A DNA stretch of 64,000 nucleotides from Campylorhamphus procurvoides (Eukaryota > Chordata > Aves > Passeriformes > Dendrocolaptidae), in NCBI GenBank assembly GCA_013396655.1, contig WBMV01000444.1, forward strand, positions 1-64,000. The letters are read 5' to 3'. Shown one piece after another: positions 27,221 to 38,610 of this stretch (positions are counted from its first letter, which is position 1; each line of letters starts with the position of its first letter). A model generated the notes under the pieces. That model was not told the origin of the DNA. It did no database searches and saw only the letters and a list, made by a program, of their open reading frames with translations. Position numbers and translations under genes: made by a program.

Positions 27221-27690
27221 GGTCCTTCTGGATTAGGAATTGAGGAGGATCCCACATTGCACCAGGTCCTTCTGGATTAGGAATTGAGGAGGATCCCAAA
27301 TTGCACCAGGTCCTTCTGGATTAGGAATTGAGGAGGATCCCAAATTGCACCAGGTCCTTCTGGATTAGGAGATGAGGATCTCACATTGCACCAGGTCCTT
27401 CTGGATTAGGAATTGAGGAGGATCCCAAATTGCACCAGGTCCTTCTGGATTAGGAGATGAGGATCTCACATTGCACCAGGTCCTTCTGGATTAGGAATTG
27501 AGGAGGATCCAAAATTGCACCAGGTCCTTCTGGATTAGGAATTGAGGAGGATCTCAAATTGCACCAGGTCCTTCTGGATTAGGAATTGAGGAGGATCTCA
27601 CATTTCACCAGGTCCTTCTGGATTAGGAATTGAGGAGGATCCCAAATTGCACCAGGTCCTTCTGGATTAGGAATTGAGGAGGATCCCAAA
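27221..27690. repeat. 44-bp minisatellite filling the 3'UTR intron of MYL3
   Basis: GGTCCTTCTGGATTAGGA recurs at 27221, 27265, 27309 and 27353 and about seven more times. Most spacings are 44 bp. Shortened 41-bp units carry GATGAGGATCTC instead of AATTGAGGAGGATCCC. The array occupies most of the 568-bp intron 6. Confidence 0.97.
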
Positions 27691-27743
27691 TTTGTTGTTT
27701 CTTCCTTCTTCTTCTAATGCTTAAAATGACCTTTATTTTCTAG

Positions 27744-28025
27744 GAGGAGAGGAGCACCGAGATTCCCAGATGGATTTCCATGGACTGGAACATCTCCCCA
27801 TTTCTCAGCCCAGATTCCCATCCCAGAGCTACGAAATTCACCATCCCTGGAGATATTTGGATAAATGGTTGGTTGCTTTGCCTTCTTTCTTCCCTGTGGA
27901 GGTTCAACAAGCTCAGGAAGCTGAAGAAAGTGGAATCTGAGCAATGGAGACCTGGGAATTCTTTCTGGCATGGAATTGAAACAGCGAGACGAAATTAAAT
28001 GAGAGGGGAGAAAAAAGGGAGTCAT
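27744..28025 (+). other. MYL3: MYL3 exon 7, 3'UTR and polyadenylation region
   Basis: Acceptor TTTATTTTCTAG then GAGGAGAGGAGCACC. The non-coding last exon probably ends after the ATTAAA signal at 27994-27999, with cleavage near 28010-28030 where T-rich sequence follows. The exact end cannot be fixed by eye. Confidence 0.7.
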
Positions 28026-28806
28026 TTTTTTCATGACTAAATCAATTAAAAAATCTTTGCCATTTTATCATCTCCTTCCCTTTGTCCTTCCAGAACAGCT
28101 CAAATTTTAATTTGTGTTTCTCTACATGGGAAGGAGAAAACAAACCAAACCACTTGTATAAATCTCATGGAGTCCAGGAATATTCTTAATTTTTAGAGAA
28201 AAACTGGAATTAGCAGCAAACAAAACCTTGTTGACATTTTTTTCTCAGCCTGGGGAGATAAAAGATGTTAAATTAAAAACCCAACAAAGGAAACACAATA
28301 TTTGCTAAAACACCACTTTTCTCCACAAGGATTTCTTCCCTTTCTGGAAAACATGGAAAAATCCTTTCCCAATGGGAATTGAAAAGTGTTTTTATCCACA
28401 AACCTTGGCCCTTCAGTGTTTTGCAGCCTCTTGGTTTCCTCAGTGTCCCTTCTGGGTGAGGGAGGGGGAGAAGGGGATAAAAAATGCTGGGAAAAACCTC
28501 AGTGGAGGCAAAGGAAAGGTGAGAAGCCTGAAAAAGCACATGGGGTCGTTTTCTGGGGAATAATAATTCCAGCTGTAAGGAATGATTGGAATTATTGGAA
28601 GCTGGGACAGTTGGTTGGGAAATGCCAAAGAACCTGCCCAGGGAAACAGGAGGGAGTGGGAAAGGAACTCATTAAAGGATAATTAGGACCACTGGAATCC
28701 CAGGATACAAACAGAGGGAGCCCAAAGTGGGATCAAGCTCAGGGAAATAATGATGGATGTTGAAGGAAATTCCAAAAGGGAGCACAAAAACACCCCAAAA
28801 ACAGAG
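28026..28806. other. Downstream flank, nothing recognised
   Basis: Single-copy-looking sequence after MYL3. No AATAAA closer to the gene is obvious and no exon is seen. Confidence 0.4.
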
Positions 28807-29010
28807 AAATCCAGGATGGTTTGGGGTGGGAGGGACCTCCAAGGTCACCCAATGCCACCCCAGCCATGAGCAGGGACACCTCCCACCAGCCCAGGGTGCT
28901 CCAGCCTGGCCTTGGACACTCCCAGGGATCCAGGGGCAGCCACAGCTTCTCTGGGAAATCCATCCCAGTCCCTCCCAGCCACCAATTCCTTCCCAACATC
29001 CCATCCCAAT
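28807..29010 (-). mobile_element. CR1 LINE 3'-end fragment
   Basis: AGGATGGTTTGGGGTGGGAG, the CCATGAGCAGGGACA block, then GGCAGCCACAGCTTCTCTGG and TTCCTTCCCAACATCCCATC on the minus strand. Confidence 0.94.
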
Positions 29011-29444
29011 CCACCAGTTTTAGTTCTAATCAGCTTGGAAAACTAAAACAAAGCAACAAAAAGGGCTCTTCCAGATCTTCTCTGGGGTCACAGAGCTCTG
29101 GAGGCCACCCAGGAGGGACAAGTTGGGCAGGGACACTTTGTGACCCTTCTCTTCCCTTTTGCTGATCAGAGCAAGACCCAATTCCCAGGGGAAACTCAAG
29201 CCCAAACCCTCAGGAAGCACAGCCAAGGACAACAGCTCCTGAAGACACCCCAAAATGGTGTCCCCACCCCCCTCTCCCCAGTGCCACCAGTAAGGGTGGG
29301 CTGGCTCCAGTTTGCCTGGGGTTGGTTGTAAGAGGGGAAGAGGCTCAGACTCCCTGGAGGCTGCAGGAATAAAAGAGAGACCTTTCTTCTCCTTGCCCTG
29401 ACCCCTCAGCAACCCCTCCAGGAGGAAAGGAAACCAGGAAACAA
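29011..29444. other. Intergenic spacer
   Basis: Non-repetitive sequence between CR1 and the A-rich array. Nothing is recognised. Confidence 0.4.
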
Positions 29445-29770
29445 CAAAAAATGCTGAAAAAAAACCCTGAAACAAAATAAAACTGAAAAAAAACCAACCC
29501 AAAACAAACCAACACAAAATAAAACAAAGCAAACGAACACAAAAGAAAGCAAAATAAACCAACCCAAAACAAAGCGAAATAAATCAACCCAAAACAAAGC
29601 GAAATAAATCAACCCAAAACAAAGCGAAATAAATCAACCCAAAACAAAGCGAAATAAATCAACCCAAAACAAAGCGAAATAAATTGACCCAAAGAAAACC
29701 AAAGCAAAATAGACCCAAAATAAAGCAAAGCAGACCCAAAACAAACCAAAGCAGAACCAAACCTCCAAAA
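29445..29770. repeat. A-rich array with a 25-bp unit
   Basis: AAAGCGAAATAAATCAACCC recurs every 25 bp at about 29571, 29596 and onward. It is bordered by degenerate AAACC/AAAACAAA sequence on both sides. The plus strand is strikingly poor in T and G. Confidence 0.92.
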
Positions 29771-29939
29771 ACTGGGCTCCAAAAATGAAAGATAGATTAA
29801 AAGATAAGTTCAAATCGACCCAGGAAAGGATGGGGGCACCTGAGCAGAGAGGCAAGCCCAAGGTTTGCCCAAGGAGGGATCAATATTTCAGATTTGGAGG
29901 GACTTCCTGTGATCCCAGTTTTATTTCTGCTCTTCTTTT
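29771..29939. other. Spacer between two arrays
   Basis: About 170 bp of unique sequence separating the 25-bp and 51/52-bp arrays. Confidence 0.4.
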
Positions 29940-31165
29940 GGCCTCCAGTAGCAGGAATTCCTTGGATGGGGATATTTTGGATCCCAAAAGGCACCTCCAA
30001 TGGCAGGAATTCCTTGGATGGGGAGATTTTGGATCCCAAAACCACCTCCAATGGCAGGAATTCCTTGGATGGGGAGATTTTGGATCCCAAAACCACCTCC
30101 AATGGCAGGAATTCCTTGGATGGGGAGATTTTGGATCCCAAAAGGCACCTCCAGTGGCAGGAATTCCTTGGATGGGGAGATTTTGGATCCCAAAACCACC
30201 TCCAATGGCAGGAATTCCTTGGATGGGGATAATCTGGATCCCAAAACCACCTCCACTGGCAGGAATTCCTTGGATGTGGTTATTTTGGATCCCAAAACCA
30301 CCTCCAATAGCAGGAATTCCTTGGATGTGGATATTTTGGTACCTCCAATGGCAGGAATTCCTTGGATGGGGATAATCTGGATCCCAAAACCACCTCCACT
30401 GGCAGGAATTCCTTGGATGTGGTTATTTTGGATCCCAAAACCACCTCCAATAGCAGGAATTCCTTGGATGTGGATATTTTGGTACCTCCAATGGCAGGAA
30501 TTCCTTGGATGGGGATATTTTGGATCCCAAAAGGCCCCTCCAATGGCAGGAATTCCTTGGATGGGGATAATCTGGATCCCAAAACCACCTCCACTGGCAG
30601 GAATTCCTTGGATGTGGTTATTTTGGATCCCAAAACCACCTCCAATAGCAGGAATTCCTTGGATGTGGATATTTTGGTACCTCCAATGGCAGGAATTCCT
30701 TGGCTATGGATATTTTGGATCCCAAAAGGCCCCTCCAATGGCAGGAATTCCTTGGCTATGGATATTTTGGATCCCAAAAGGCCCCTCCAATGGCAGGAAT
30801 TCCTTGGCTATGGATATTTTGGATCCCAAAAGGCCCCTCCAATGGCAGGAATTCCTTGGCTATGGATATTTTGGATCCCAAAAGGCCCCTCCAATGGCAG
30901 GAATTCCTTGGCTATGGATATTTTGGATCCCAAAAGGCCCCTCCAATGGCAGGAATTCCTTGGCTATGGATATTTTGGATCCCAAAAGGCCCCTCCAATG
31001 GCAGGAATTCCTTGGCTATGGATATTTTGGATCCCAAAAGGCCCCTCCAATGGCAGGAATCCCTTGGATGGGGATATTTTGGACCCCCAAACCACCTCCA
31101 ATATCAGGAATTCCTTGGATGGGGATATTTTGGATCCCAAAACCACCTCCAGTGGCCCTTTTTTT
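29940..31165. repeat. 51/52-bp minisatellite with higher-order structure
   Basis: About 24 units built around GCAGGAATTCCTTGG, TTTTGGATCCCAAAA and CACCTCCAAT. Early units are spaced 51-52 bp. From 30702 to about 31060, a run of GGCTATGGATATTTTGG units is spaced 52 bp and almost identical. Between these, a three-unit block (AATCTGG, TGTGGTTATTTT, and a shortened TTTTGGTACC unit) starts at 30231, 30374 and 30569, so it is itself repeated. The frame is open for over 390 codons on the plus strand and long on the minus, because the unit has no stop in any of these frames. There is no sign of a real gene. Confidence 0.97.
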
Positions 31166-32329
31166 GAGCATTCAATGAGGCAAGTCCAACTCCCCTCTCT
31201 CAGCTGAGTGACTTTTATGGTCCCCACCAGCATTTTTTCCACATTTTCCTCCTTCTTTTCTTTTTTTGTTTTTTTCCCTAGTGGAAAATATCTCCCAAAG
31301 TGCCCTTGGAGTGAGAAACATCAATTAAAACCCCCTCGTTTTTCCAAGAGTGGGACTCGAGTTTGCAGCTGGAAAGCAGTAAAAAAAAACAAAAAAAAGG
31401 CATTTTTTTATTACTTTTTTTTCTCCAGGAGAAATTTGGGAACAAATGGACTCCCCAGGAAGCAAAGGAGGCAGGAGGTGGGAGAGAGCAGGTTGTAAAT
31501 TGTGCTCATCCCAGGAAAAAATGGGATTGGGGATTTCCTAATTTTAGGCTGCCTTTGGAAGTGGGTTCTTTTCTTGCAAACAGGCTCTTTGAAAAGGGAA
31601 GATTTCAGCTTTATTTCTTTTTTTTAACCCTTATTTCTCCTTCTGGGTTGAAGAATAAATATCATTTTATTCCCCTTTTATTTTTGACTCTTTCTCCACT
31701 TTTTTCTCCTCTGAATGGGTGGCAGCCAAACCTGGGGAAGGGCAAACTGGGAAACACAAAGACATTAAAAAAATGATCCTTTCAGGGCATTTTTATCGAT
31801 TTCAATAAGAGGTTTGGTTGTTTCCCAGGCAGAAGACGGGTCCTAAATGCAATTAAAAAGCAAAGCAAACACTGGAAGGTTTTCTGGGACTGTCAGAGCT
31901 CCACTGGGGTGACAGCAAAGGGACATTGGATGGGTGACAACCCACCTGAAATAGGAACTGAAGGTCCTAACCTGCTTCTTCAACCTCATTTCATGACAAT
32001 CTTCATGAAGCAGCCCCAGTTTCAGCTATAACTGAAATTATAACTGAAATTTATGTTCTGGGATCCTTTTTCCCCCTAATTCAGCTTTTCTGGTGGAAGG
32101 AACCAGCAGGGCTGTCCCATTTCTGCTCCAGCATCTCCTCAATTCTCAATCCCCCAAATAATCAAGACCTTTGATTTGATTTTCCCAGATATTTTAGGGT
32201 TGTTTAATTCTCTTTAAAACCCACCCCAAAGCACGAGGGTGGGATGTGACTGAGTGGGGAGTTTGGGGGATCCAGGGGGAGGAATTCTTGTGGATGGAGC
32301 TGCTGGAACGAGTCCAGAGGAGGACAAGG
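31166..32329. other. Intergenic flank, homopolymer-rich
   Basis: T-runs (31258-31275, 31405-31425, 31616-31626) and A-runs near 31380-31400. Otherwise apparently single copy. No exon is recognised. Confidence 0.4.
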
Positions 32330-32590
32330 AGATGCTCCAAGGGCTGGAGATCTGGAGCCAGGCTGGGAATGTTGGGGTTGTTGGCCTGGAGAAGGAAAAC
32401 TGCTTTGGGGGTGGGAGATGTGGAGATGGAAAACCTCTAAAAGTGACCTGGGTGAAACCAGGAACAACCCAGTGAACTCCTCTGGTGCAGGTCCAAGAGT
32501 CCAAAGCCATTTGGAAGCGGTTTGCCATGGATATTCCAGAGGTTTTGGCCACACTAGGGTAGCTCAGACCCCTCTGGATGCATCTTTGGG
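32330..32590 (+). mobile_element. CR1 fragment, diverged
   Basis: Sense-strand CTCCAAGGGCTGGAGATCTG, GCCAGGCTGGGAATGTTGG, TGGCCTGGAGAAGG and GTGACCTGGGTGAA match the inner part of the CR1 3' region. The terminal 8-bp tail is missing. Confidence 0.65.
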
Positions 32591-33299
32591 CTCGTTGTTA
32601 TCAGGCAAGGAGAGTCCTGGGAGTTCCTGGTGATTCCTTCAGCTCCACCAAAACAGAACAGGCCCCCAAAATTCACTGTCCCCTTTTCAGATCCGTGGAA
32701 ATGAGTGGGACGTAAAATCGAGGATTTAATCCTGGAATAAACCACGTTCTTAATGGTTTTGGTAATCCCAGCGCAAACAGGGCAACCCGAGTCAAGAAAA
32801 CATCTGGATTCCTTGTTCATTTAATTTAGATTAATTAATAAGGAGATGAATCCAGGAACTGATTATTAATAAATAGCAAAGAGTTTAATCTACTTAGAAC
32901 TGATAAGGAACCATCCAGAATTATTACAGAACCGTGGAAAACTTCCTGTATTCTGGGAAATTCATATGAAATTGATTGATTTCCCTGGGATCATCCCAAA
33001 ATAGGCCAAGGTTTTGGCCAAAAGCCCAGCCCTTTTTCCATAACCAGCCCCAGTGGATGGAGTCTGGGTTGATCCAGAGCATCCAGACAGGTTTGGACCA
33101 GCAGTTTGAAGCCCAAAGATCGGGGCAGGAATTTTTAAAACAAAAAAGGCAAAAAGGATTCGAAAACCAATAATTTTCATTTTCCAGAATTTCTGCTCGC
33201 AAGACACAACCAACATCCAGTTGGGAAATGCCAGTCTGGAATCCTCAGGATGAATATCCTGCCTCTTTAACCTTCTGCTTCCTCCAAAAGACCCTTTTT
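32591..33299. other. Intergenic spacer
   Basis: AT-rich from 32820 to 32930. No repeat or exon is recognised. Confidence 0.4.
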
Positions 33300-33303
33300 G
33301 GGG

Positions 33304-33408
33304 AGGGAAAGGAAAGGAAAGGAAAGGAAAGGAAAGGAAAGGAAAGGAAAGGAAAGGAAAGGAAAGGAAAGGAAAGGAAAGGAAAGGAAAGGAAAGGAAA
33401 GGAAAGGA
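33304..33408. repeat. GGAAA pentanucleotide microsatellite
   Basis: About 21 uninterrupted GGAAA units on the plus strand, a pure purine tract. Confidence 0.98.
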
Positions 33409-33507
33409 ATGTGAAAGAGGGAGAGGAAAAGCTCATCCCAAAATTTCCAGCTTGGCTTGGGAATTGTGCTGGGGGTCGGGATTGCTCTTTCTTGATGCCC
33501 CATCCCA

Positions 33508-33590
33508 CGCTGGATGAAGCTTGGAGCAACCTGCTCTGCTGGAAGGTGTCCCTGATCCCATCCCAACCATTCCATGATTTGATAATCCTC
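33508..33590 (+). mobile_element. CR1 3'-end fragment, internally deleted
   Basis: GGATGAAGCTTGGAGCAACC, GCTGGAAGGTGTCCCTG, then directly CCCAACCATTCCATGATTTG. The usual segment between the GTCCCTG and CCAACC blocks is shortened. Confidence 0.75.
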
Positions 33591-35369
33591 TGCCAGGTCA
33601 TTTTTTAGGGAGCAGAGGGAGCTGTCTCAGCTTCCAGCCCCTTCCCTGCCCCTCGTGCCGCTGACTCTGCAGTTCCAGGGCTGGTTCCTTCCTTGACTCA
33701 GCTCCAAATCCCTGCGAGGACCAGCCAAGGGCAAATGCCCTCAGACCACGCCAGGATGCCAAGGGAGCGTTTTTGGTTTGCCTGCTTTTGGTTTTTCCCA
33801 CCCTCCCAGCTCATTTTCTTTTCCTGGAGGAGCTATTCTTGCTTCAGGAAAAAGACAGGAGTAAGAATATTCCCTTCCCCCCAAAACCACACACACACAG
33901 ACACAAAATTGGCAGATGGGGTTTGGCTTTGGGTTTGCTTTTTTTTTTTACTATAAACTCAGGCCAAAGGTTGGGATGAAGTTTTATGTTATTCCTGCCC
34001 AGTTTAGCATGAAAAAGGAGGAGCTGGGATGATGAGCCCCGTGTTCCTGAAGCTTGGAGCATCCTCGGGGTAACCCAGCAGTGACAACTCCAGCTCTAAA
34101 GCTGTCACTGCCTTCATTAATGAGGGCATGGAGTGGCCTCCAGAGAGGCCTGGACACCTTCAGAGAGCTCTGATCCATCTCCAAGGAATCTGCAAATCCT
34201 CTTCTTCATGGGCTTGGATTCTCTCCTTAGGAAGCTTTGAAATGGGAGAGGCTGGAAGATCCTGGTGGTGCTCAGAGCTCCCCTGTGGGAAGGGGCACTC
34301 TGAGGTCCAAACCCACTCGCCAGAGGAGTTCCAGCCTCTCAGGTTTTGTGGGATTTCACTTCCAGGCTGTAGCAGCACTGCCTTATTCCCTGGAATAAGG
34401 AACAGGCAGCTCCTCAAGAGGAGAATAAGCTCGAGTCAGGAAGGTTTCAATGTCATTGGACAAACCCTTTTTGGGATGTCCAGTCTGGGTGGAATTGCTC
34501 CCTGTGATGACATGAAATCACCACACTGACAGAAATAAGTGGGAAGAACATCTTGTTCCTGGAAACACAAGGTTTAGATGCCTTCATTGGAGTTCTTCAA
34601 GCTTTATTTTATAGATAAACACACTTAGCCACCAAACTCAGGCTCCAGGCTTAGGTTCAGAGTGAGGGGATTTTAGGGAACCCCTTTGGCTGTAATTTCC
34701 ATCTTTCTCTCCCCTTTTGGCACAGGGATGCTTTAGGTGGGTTGTTCCAGCCACTGAGCTTTGCACAGGACACTCAGCTTGGAGCAGGTTCCTAAAGCCA
34801 AGCAGCAAAACACCTCAGGTGTGACACCAGAGGTCATGGGGGTGTTGTGTCCGTATCTCGAGTGGATTTGGGGGCAAATTCCCACATCCAAGTGGTGGCT
34901 GCCACTTCTACCCCTATTGCATGGAGGGAAAACCAGCTGGGGTGCTCCCAGTGGAGCCTGGAGAACCACCTTCCATCCCTGGAAGCGAGGAGGGATGAGG
35001 CAGTGCAGATCCCCAGGGATTTGGGGGTGGGGTGTGGGTTGTGTCCCCCTTCTAATGTGCTTCATCCCCCTCCAAAAAGGGATCTGGGGGGAGATTTGCA
35101 GGAGAAGACACGGCTTTTCCATTGTTATTTGAGGAGCCAAAGCAGCCTTGTGAAATGGGCTGAGGGAGGGCCAGCCTTGGACAAACGTGGGGCTGTTTGG
35201 TTTGGAACATCCACTGCCTCTCGCTCTGGTCTCCTGGGTCAGGAGAGGGCCAGAACCAAGGGTGGGGTCAGCCACTTCCATGCCTGCCATGAAATCAAGC
35301 CTGTGTTTCTGGAGCCACCCACCACGTGAGCCCTGCCTTTCCACAAACACCGAGGGGACAAGGACACCA
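33591..35369. other. Intergenic, apparently single copy
   Basis: About 1.8 kb without tandem arrays, apart from a short CA run at 33889-33905. No exon with splice signals is recognised. Confidence 0.4.
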
Positions 35370-35486
35370 AAGTGGTGGTTCTGCCACCCCTCATCCCTGT
35401 GGGATTCCTCATCCTTCTGGGACTCCTCATCCCTGTGGGATTCCTCATCCTTCTGGGACTCCTCATCCCTGTGGGATTCCTCATCC
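35370..35486. repeat. 18-bp minisatellite, left part
   Basis: CTCATCCCTGTGGGATTC and CTCATCCTTCTGGGACTC alternate as two 18-bp variants up to the gap. Confidence 0.95.
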
Positions 35487-35815
35487 NNNNNNNNNNNNNN
35501 NNNNNNNNNNNNNNNNNNNNNNNNNNNNNNNNNNNNNNNNNNNNNNNNNNNNNNNNNNNNNNNNNNNNNNNNNNNNNNNNNNNNNNNNNNNNNNNNNNNN
35601 NNNNNNNNNNNNNNNNNNNNNNNNNNNNNNNNNNNNNNNNNNNNNNNNNNNNNNNNNNNNNNNNNNNNNNNNNNNNNNNNNNNNNNNNNNNNNNNNNNNN
35701 NNNNNNNNNNNNNNNNNNNNNNNNNNNNNNNNNNNNNNNNNNNNNNNNNNNNNNNNNNNNNNNNNNNNNNNNNNNNNNNNNNNNNNNNNNNNNNNNNNNN
35801 NNNNNNNNNNNNNNN
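35487..35815. other. Assembly gap (329 N)
   Basis: Unsequenced, with the same 18-bp repeat family on both sides, so the gap lies inside the array. Confidence 0.98.
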
Positions 35816-36060
35816 CTTCTGGGACTTCTCATCCCTTTGGAACTCCTCATCCCTCTGGAACTCCTCATCCTTCTGGGACTTCTCATCCCTCTGGGACTCC
35901 TCATCCCTCTGGGACTCCTCATCCTTCTGGGACTCCTCATCCCTCTGGGACTCCTCATCCCTCTGGGACTCCTCATCCTTCTGGGACTCCTCATCCCTCT
36001 GGGACTCCTCATCCTTCTGGGACTCCTCATCCTTCTGGGACTCCTCATCCCTCTGTCCCA
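35816..36060. repeat. 18-bp minisatellite, right part
   Basis: About thirteen 18-bp units, mainly CTCATCCCTCTGGGACTC with CTTCTGGGACTTC variants. The left part uses CTGTGGGATTC variants absent here, so the two ends of the array have diverged. Six codons per unit keep all three plus frames open. Confidence 0.95.
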
Positions 36061-37600
36061 ACATCTAGGAAGGCAGCAGAATGAAGCTTTTCAACCCCAC
36101 TGCTGCAAAGCGAGGTATTAATAGCGAGTGCTCTCATTATTCCTGCCAAAAACTGCCTCTCCAAAGATTTATGTCCACTTAGGCTCCCTCAGCTTTTACT
36201 CCAGACCAGCCAGGACATATTTTGGCTTCCTTTGTGCTGGAATCCAGACCCCTGTTGCCTTTTGGAAGTTGGGATCCCTCTAACACCTTCCCCTACCTGG
36301 AATTCTCGGTGCCAACATCTCTTCTAGAGGAATCCTTGGCGCTTTGTCAGTTTTTATTGACCTCAACCTGGTGAGCTCTTTGTTTTCCTCCTCCCCGAGG
36401 AGCTCATTTGTGCTCTCGGGTTCGTTTTTGGGATTGAATAACCCGAGCTGGGACACCACTGCCCTGTCAGCTCGGAGAATGTGTTCTTGTTGTGTCTCTG
36501 GCCCAGAAACCACTGACCAGAGGGCACAAACCCAGGCCATGTGTGTTAGATTAGCTGCCTGCTTCACATAACCCCAAAAAACATCCTCGTAAGGAAGCAG
36601 ATCTGATCCCTGCCAAAGTCCAGCCGGCCTCTTTTAGGTTTATTGTTGCCCCTGTGATTGTTATTATCGGCAGAATTCCTGTTATCCTCATTTTTCTCTC
36701 GGATAAATCTGATTGAACAATCTGGGGGAGGGTAATTTTGNGAAGGTGAGTGCTCTGAGCACACATCAGTTCAATCCCAACAAGCAAGGAAGGACAAACC
36801 TCCCCACTTTCCCCCTCATCAAGCACTCCATAAAAACCTCCTCACGCCTGTACAACCCGGAGCAGGGGGGTGTGCTGTTTCCATGGCTCATTAAGCAGTG
36901 TCCCTGCTCACCTGAGCACCTGGAACTGCCCAAAAATGTGGGATCACGACCCCTAAAGGTGCCAGACGCCCTTTGGTGCCCGCTCAGAGGAGCAGGTGCT
37001 TCCCCACCACGTCCCTGCCACCCCAAAGGGGCCGTGTGGGACGTGACAATTCCCCTGGGTCCTGGCTGGGGGCAAAGAGCAACGGGAATATTGATGAGGG
37101 GACTTTCTTTCTGCTCCACGGGCAGCTTTGCTTTCCAAGCCCTCGTGGTTCCAGGAGAAATTATGGAATTCAATCCCTTGGCCCCGGGGTTAAAGCTCAG
37201 GCAGAGTTGATGGGAGGAGCAGAGCTGGCTGTGAACGAGCAGCGAGTGGGAATGAGATTTGCAGCCACGAGCAGGGGGAAGTTCCAGGGATTTACAGGGA
37301 CAATGTGCCCAAATGGATTAAAAGGAGGGGGAAAGTTGATGGAAGGCACCGAATTGGTGTTTGATATTTGTGATTGGAGCATTTAAACCCCTGGTGAGAG
37401 GATTGAAAGGATTTGAAGAGGGATAATGTTGTTTGGTGATAACATTTGCTTCTCACATGGATTATTTTACCCAACTCATTCCACTGGTTCCTTCAGGAGG
37501 CAGAGAAGGATTTGCATCCTTTCCATGGGTATCTTTTATTCCTTCCCCTGAAGGATCCAGGAATGCTCTGGATAAACACAGGGTGAAGTTCATGTCAGGA
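36061..37600. other. Intergenic, apparently single copy
   Basis: No tandem repeat or CR1. An isolated N at 36741 marks a likely join. Regions 36340-36560 and 36900-37100 are moderately GC-rich but hold no recognised exon. Confidence 0.4.
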
Positions 37601-37604
37601 ACAT

Positions 37605-37750
37605 CTTGCATATTAAATTATACATTATATATTATGTACTGTGTATTATATATTGTGTATTATATATTATGTATTATATCTATTATCTATTTTTTATCTA
37701 TTTTAATTTGTATCCCATTTTAAATTATATTATGTATTGTATGCAATATA
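37605..37750. repeat. AT-rich low-complexity, TATTATGTAT-like
   Basis: Irregular TATTATGTATTATAT words. Confidence 0.8.
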
Positions 37751-38395
37751 TTATATTAGCCTGTCTTGTCTTACACCTTCTCACATTTAATGAAACAAGA
37801 AAATCAGTTTATGTCCATCAGAAAACATCCCAAATCTCCTGTCCCTGAAAAGGCCTATAAATGGTTTTTAGAGAGCCAGGCCTTGTCCTTTACCAAGTCA
37901 ATTCTTACCACACTGGCTGAATAACCCTGAATAAGAACATATTTTTACTTCCTTTTTAAAAATAAGCAACAAATGGGTTGTTCTCATCCAGCTCAGAGAG
38001 GATCCCAAACCCTGAGCTCTTCCAAGAGGAAACCTGACGATTTTCAAGATTCATTTCCTTGCTTCCATTTATTCCTCCATAAATACAATTGCAACACCTT
38101 TACGAGTGGAAGAACATCTTAAAAAGGACATTTTTCTGCACAGCCTCATCTCCAGACTGGGCTGGTTATTTGGGTTTTTCCTGGGTCTAAAACCCTGCCC
38201 AGCAGTTGGGACTCCAGACTGGGGTAGGTGAGCAATGAACACCAAAAGTAGAAGGGAGATCAAAAGGATTAGCTTCAGTTTCCTGTTTATTTTATTATTT
38301 AGTAATATTTTATTATCATTTTAGTAATATTTCATTATTATTTGATAATGATAATAGAAATTATAATACAGCAATATTAATAAATATTTACTGGG
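37751..38395. other. Intergenic spacer
   Basis: Single-copy in appearance, AT-rich at 38280-38395 up to the 3' edge of a minus-strand CR1. Confidence 0.35.
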
Positions 38396-38610
38396 TTTCA
38401 TAGAATAAAAAAATCCCCAAATGGTTTGGGTTGGAAGGGACCTCAAAGCCCATCCCATTCCACCCCATGGACCTTCCACTTGCTCCAACCTGGCCTTGGA
38501 CACTCCCAGGGATCCAGGGGCAGCCACAGCTTCTCTGGGAAATCCAGCCCAGTCCCTCCAAGCCAGGAATTCCTTCCCAATATCCCACCTCATCCTATTC
38601 CCTCTCAACT
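38396..38610 (-). mobile_element. CR1 LINE 3'-end fragment with internal deletion
   Basis: TTTCATAGAATAAAAAAATC at the 3' edge, then AAATGGTTTGGGTTGGAAGG. The expected CAGGGACACC..CCAGCCCAGGG section is reduced to CACCCCATGGACCTTCCACT. GGCAGCCACAGCTTCTCTGG follows as usual. Confidence 0.92.

Noticed and set aside
29445..29770. SINE or poly-A tail
   Set aside because: The A-rich DNA has a regular 25-bp unit with GCG, and no SINE body or target duplication is present.
30000..31178. 392-codon open frame with a periodic Trp/Pro-rich product
   Set aside because: It lies wholly inside the 51/52-bp array and cycles through three translations of one unit. The minus strand is open too. There are no splice sites, promoter or homology.
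34733..36068. Long open frames on both strands across 35.4-36.0 kb
   Set aside because: They run through the 18-bp repeat and 329 unknown bases. Stops are absent only because the unit is six codons and N is not read as stop.
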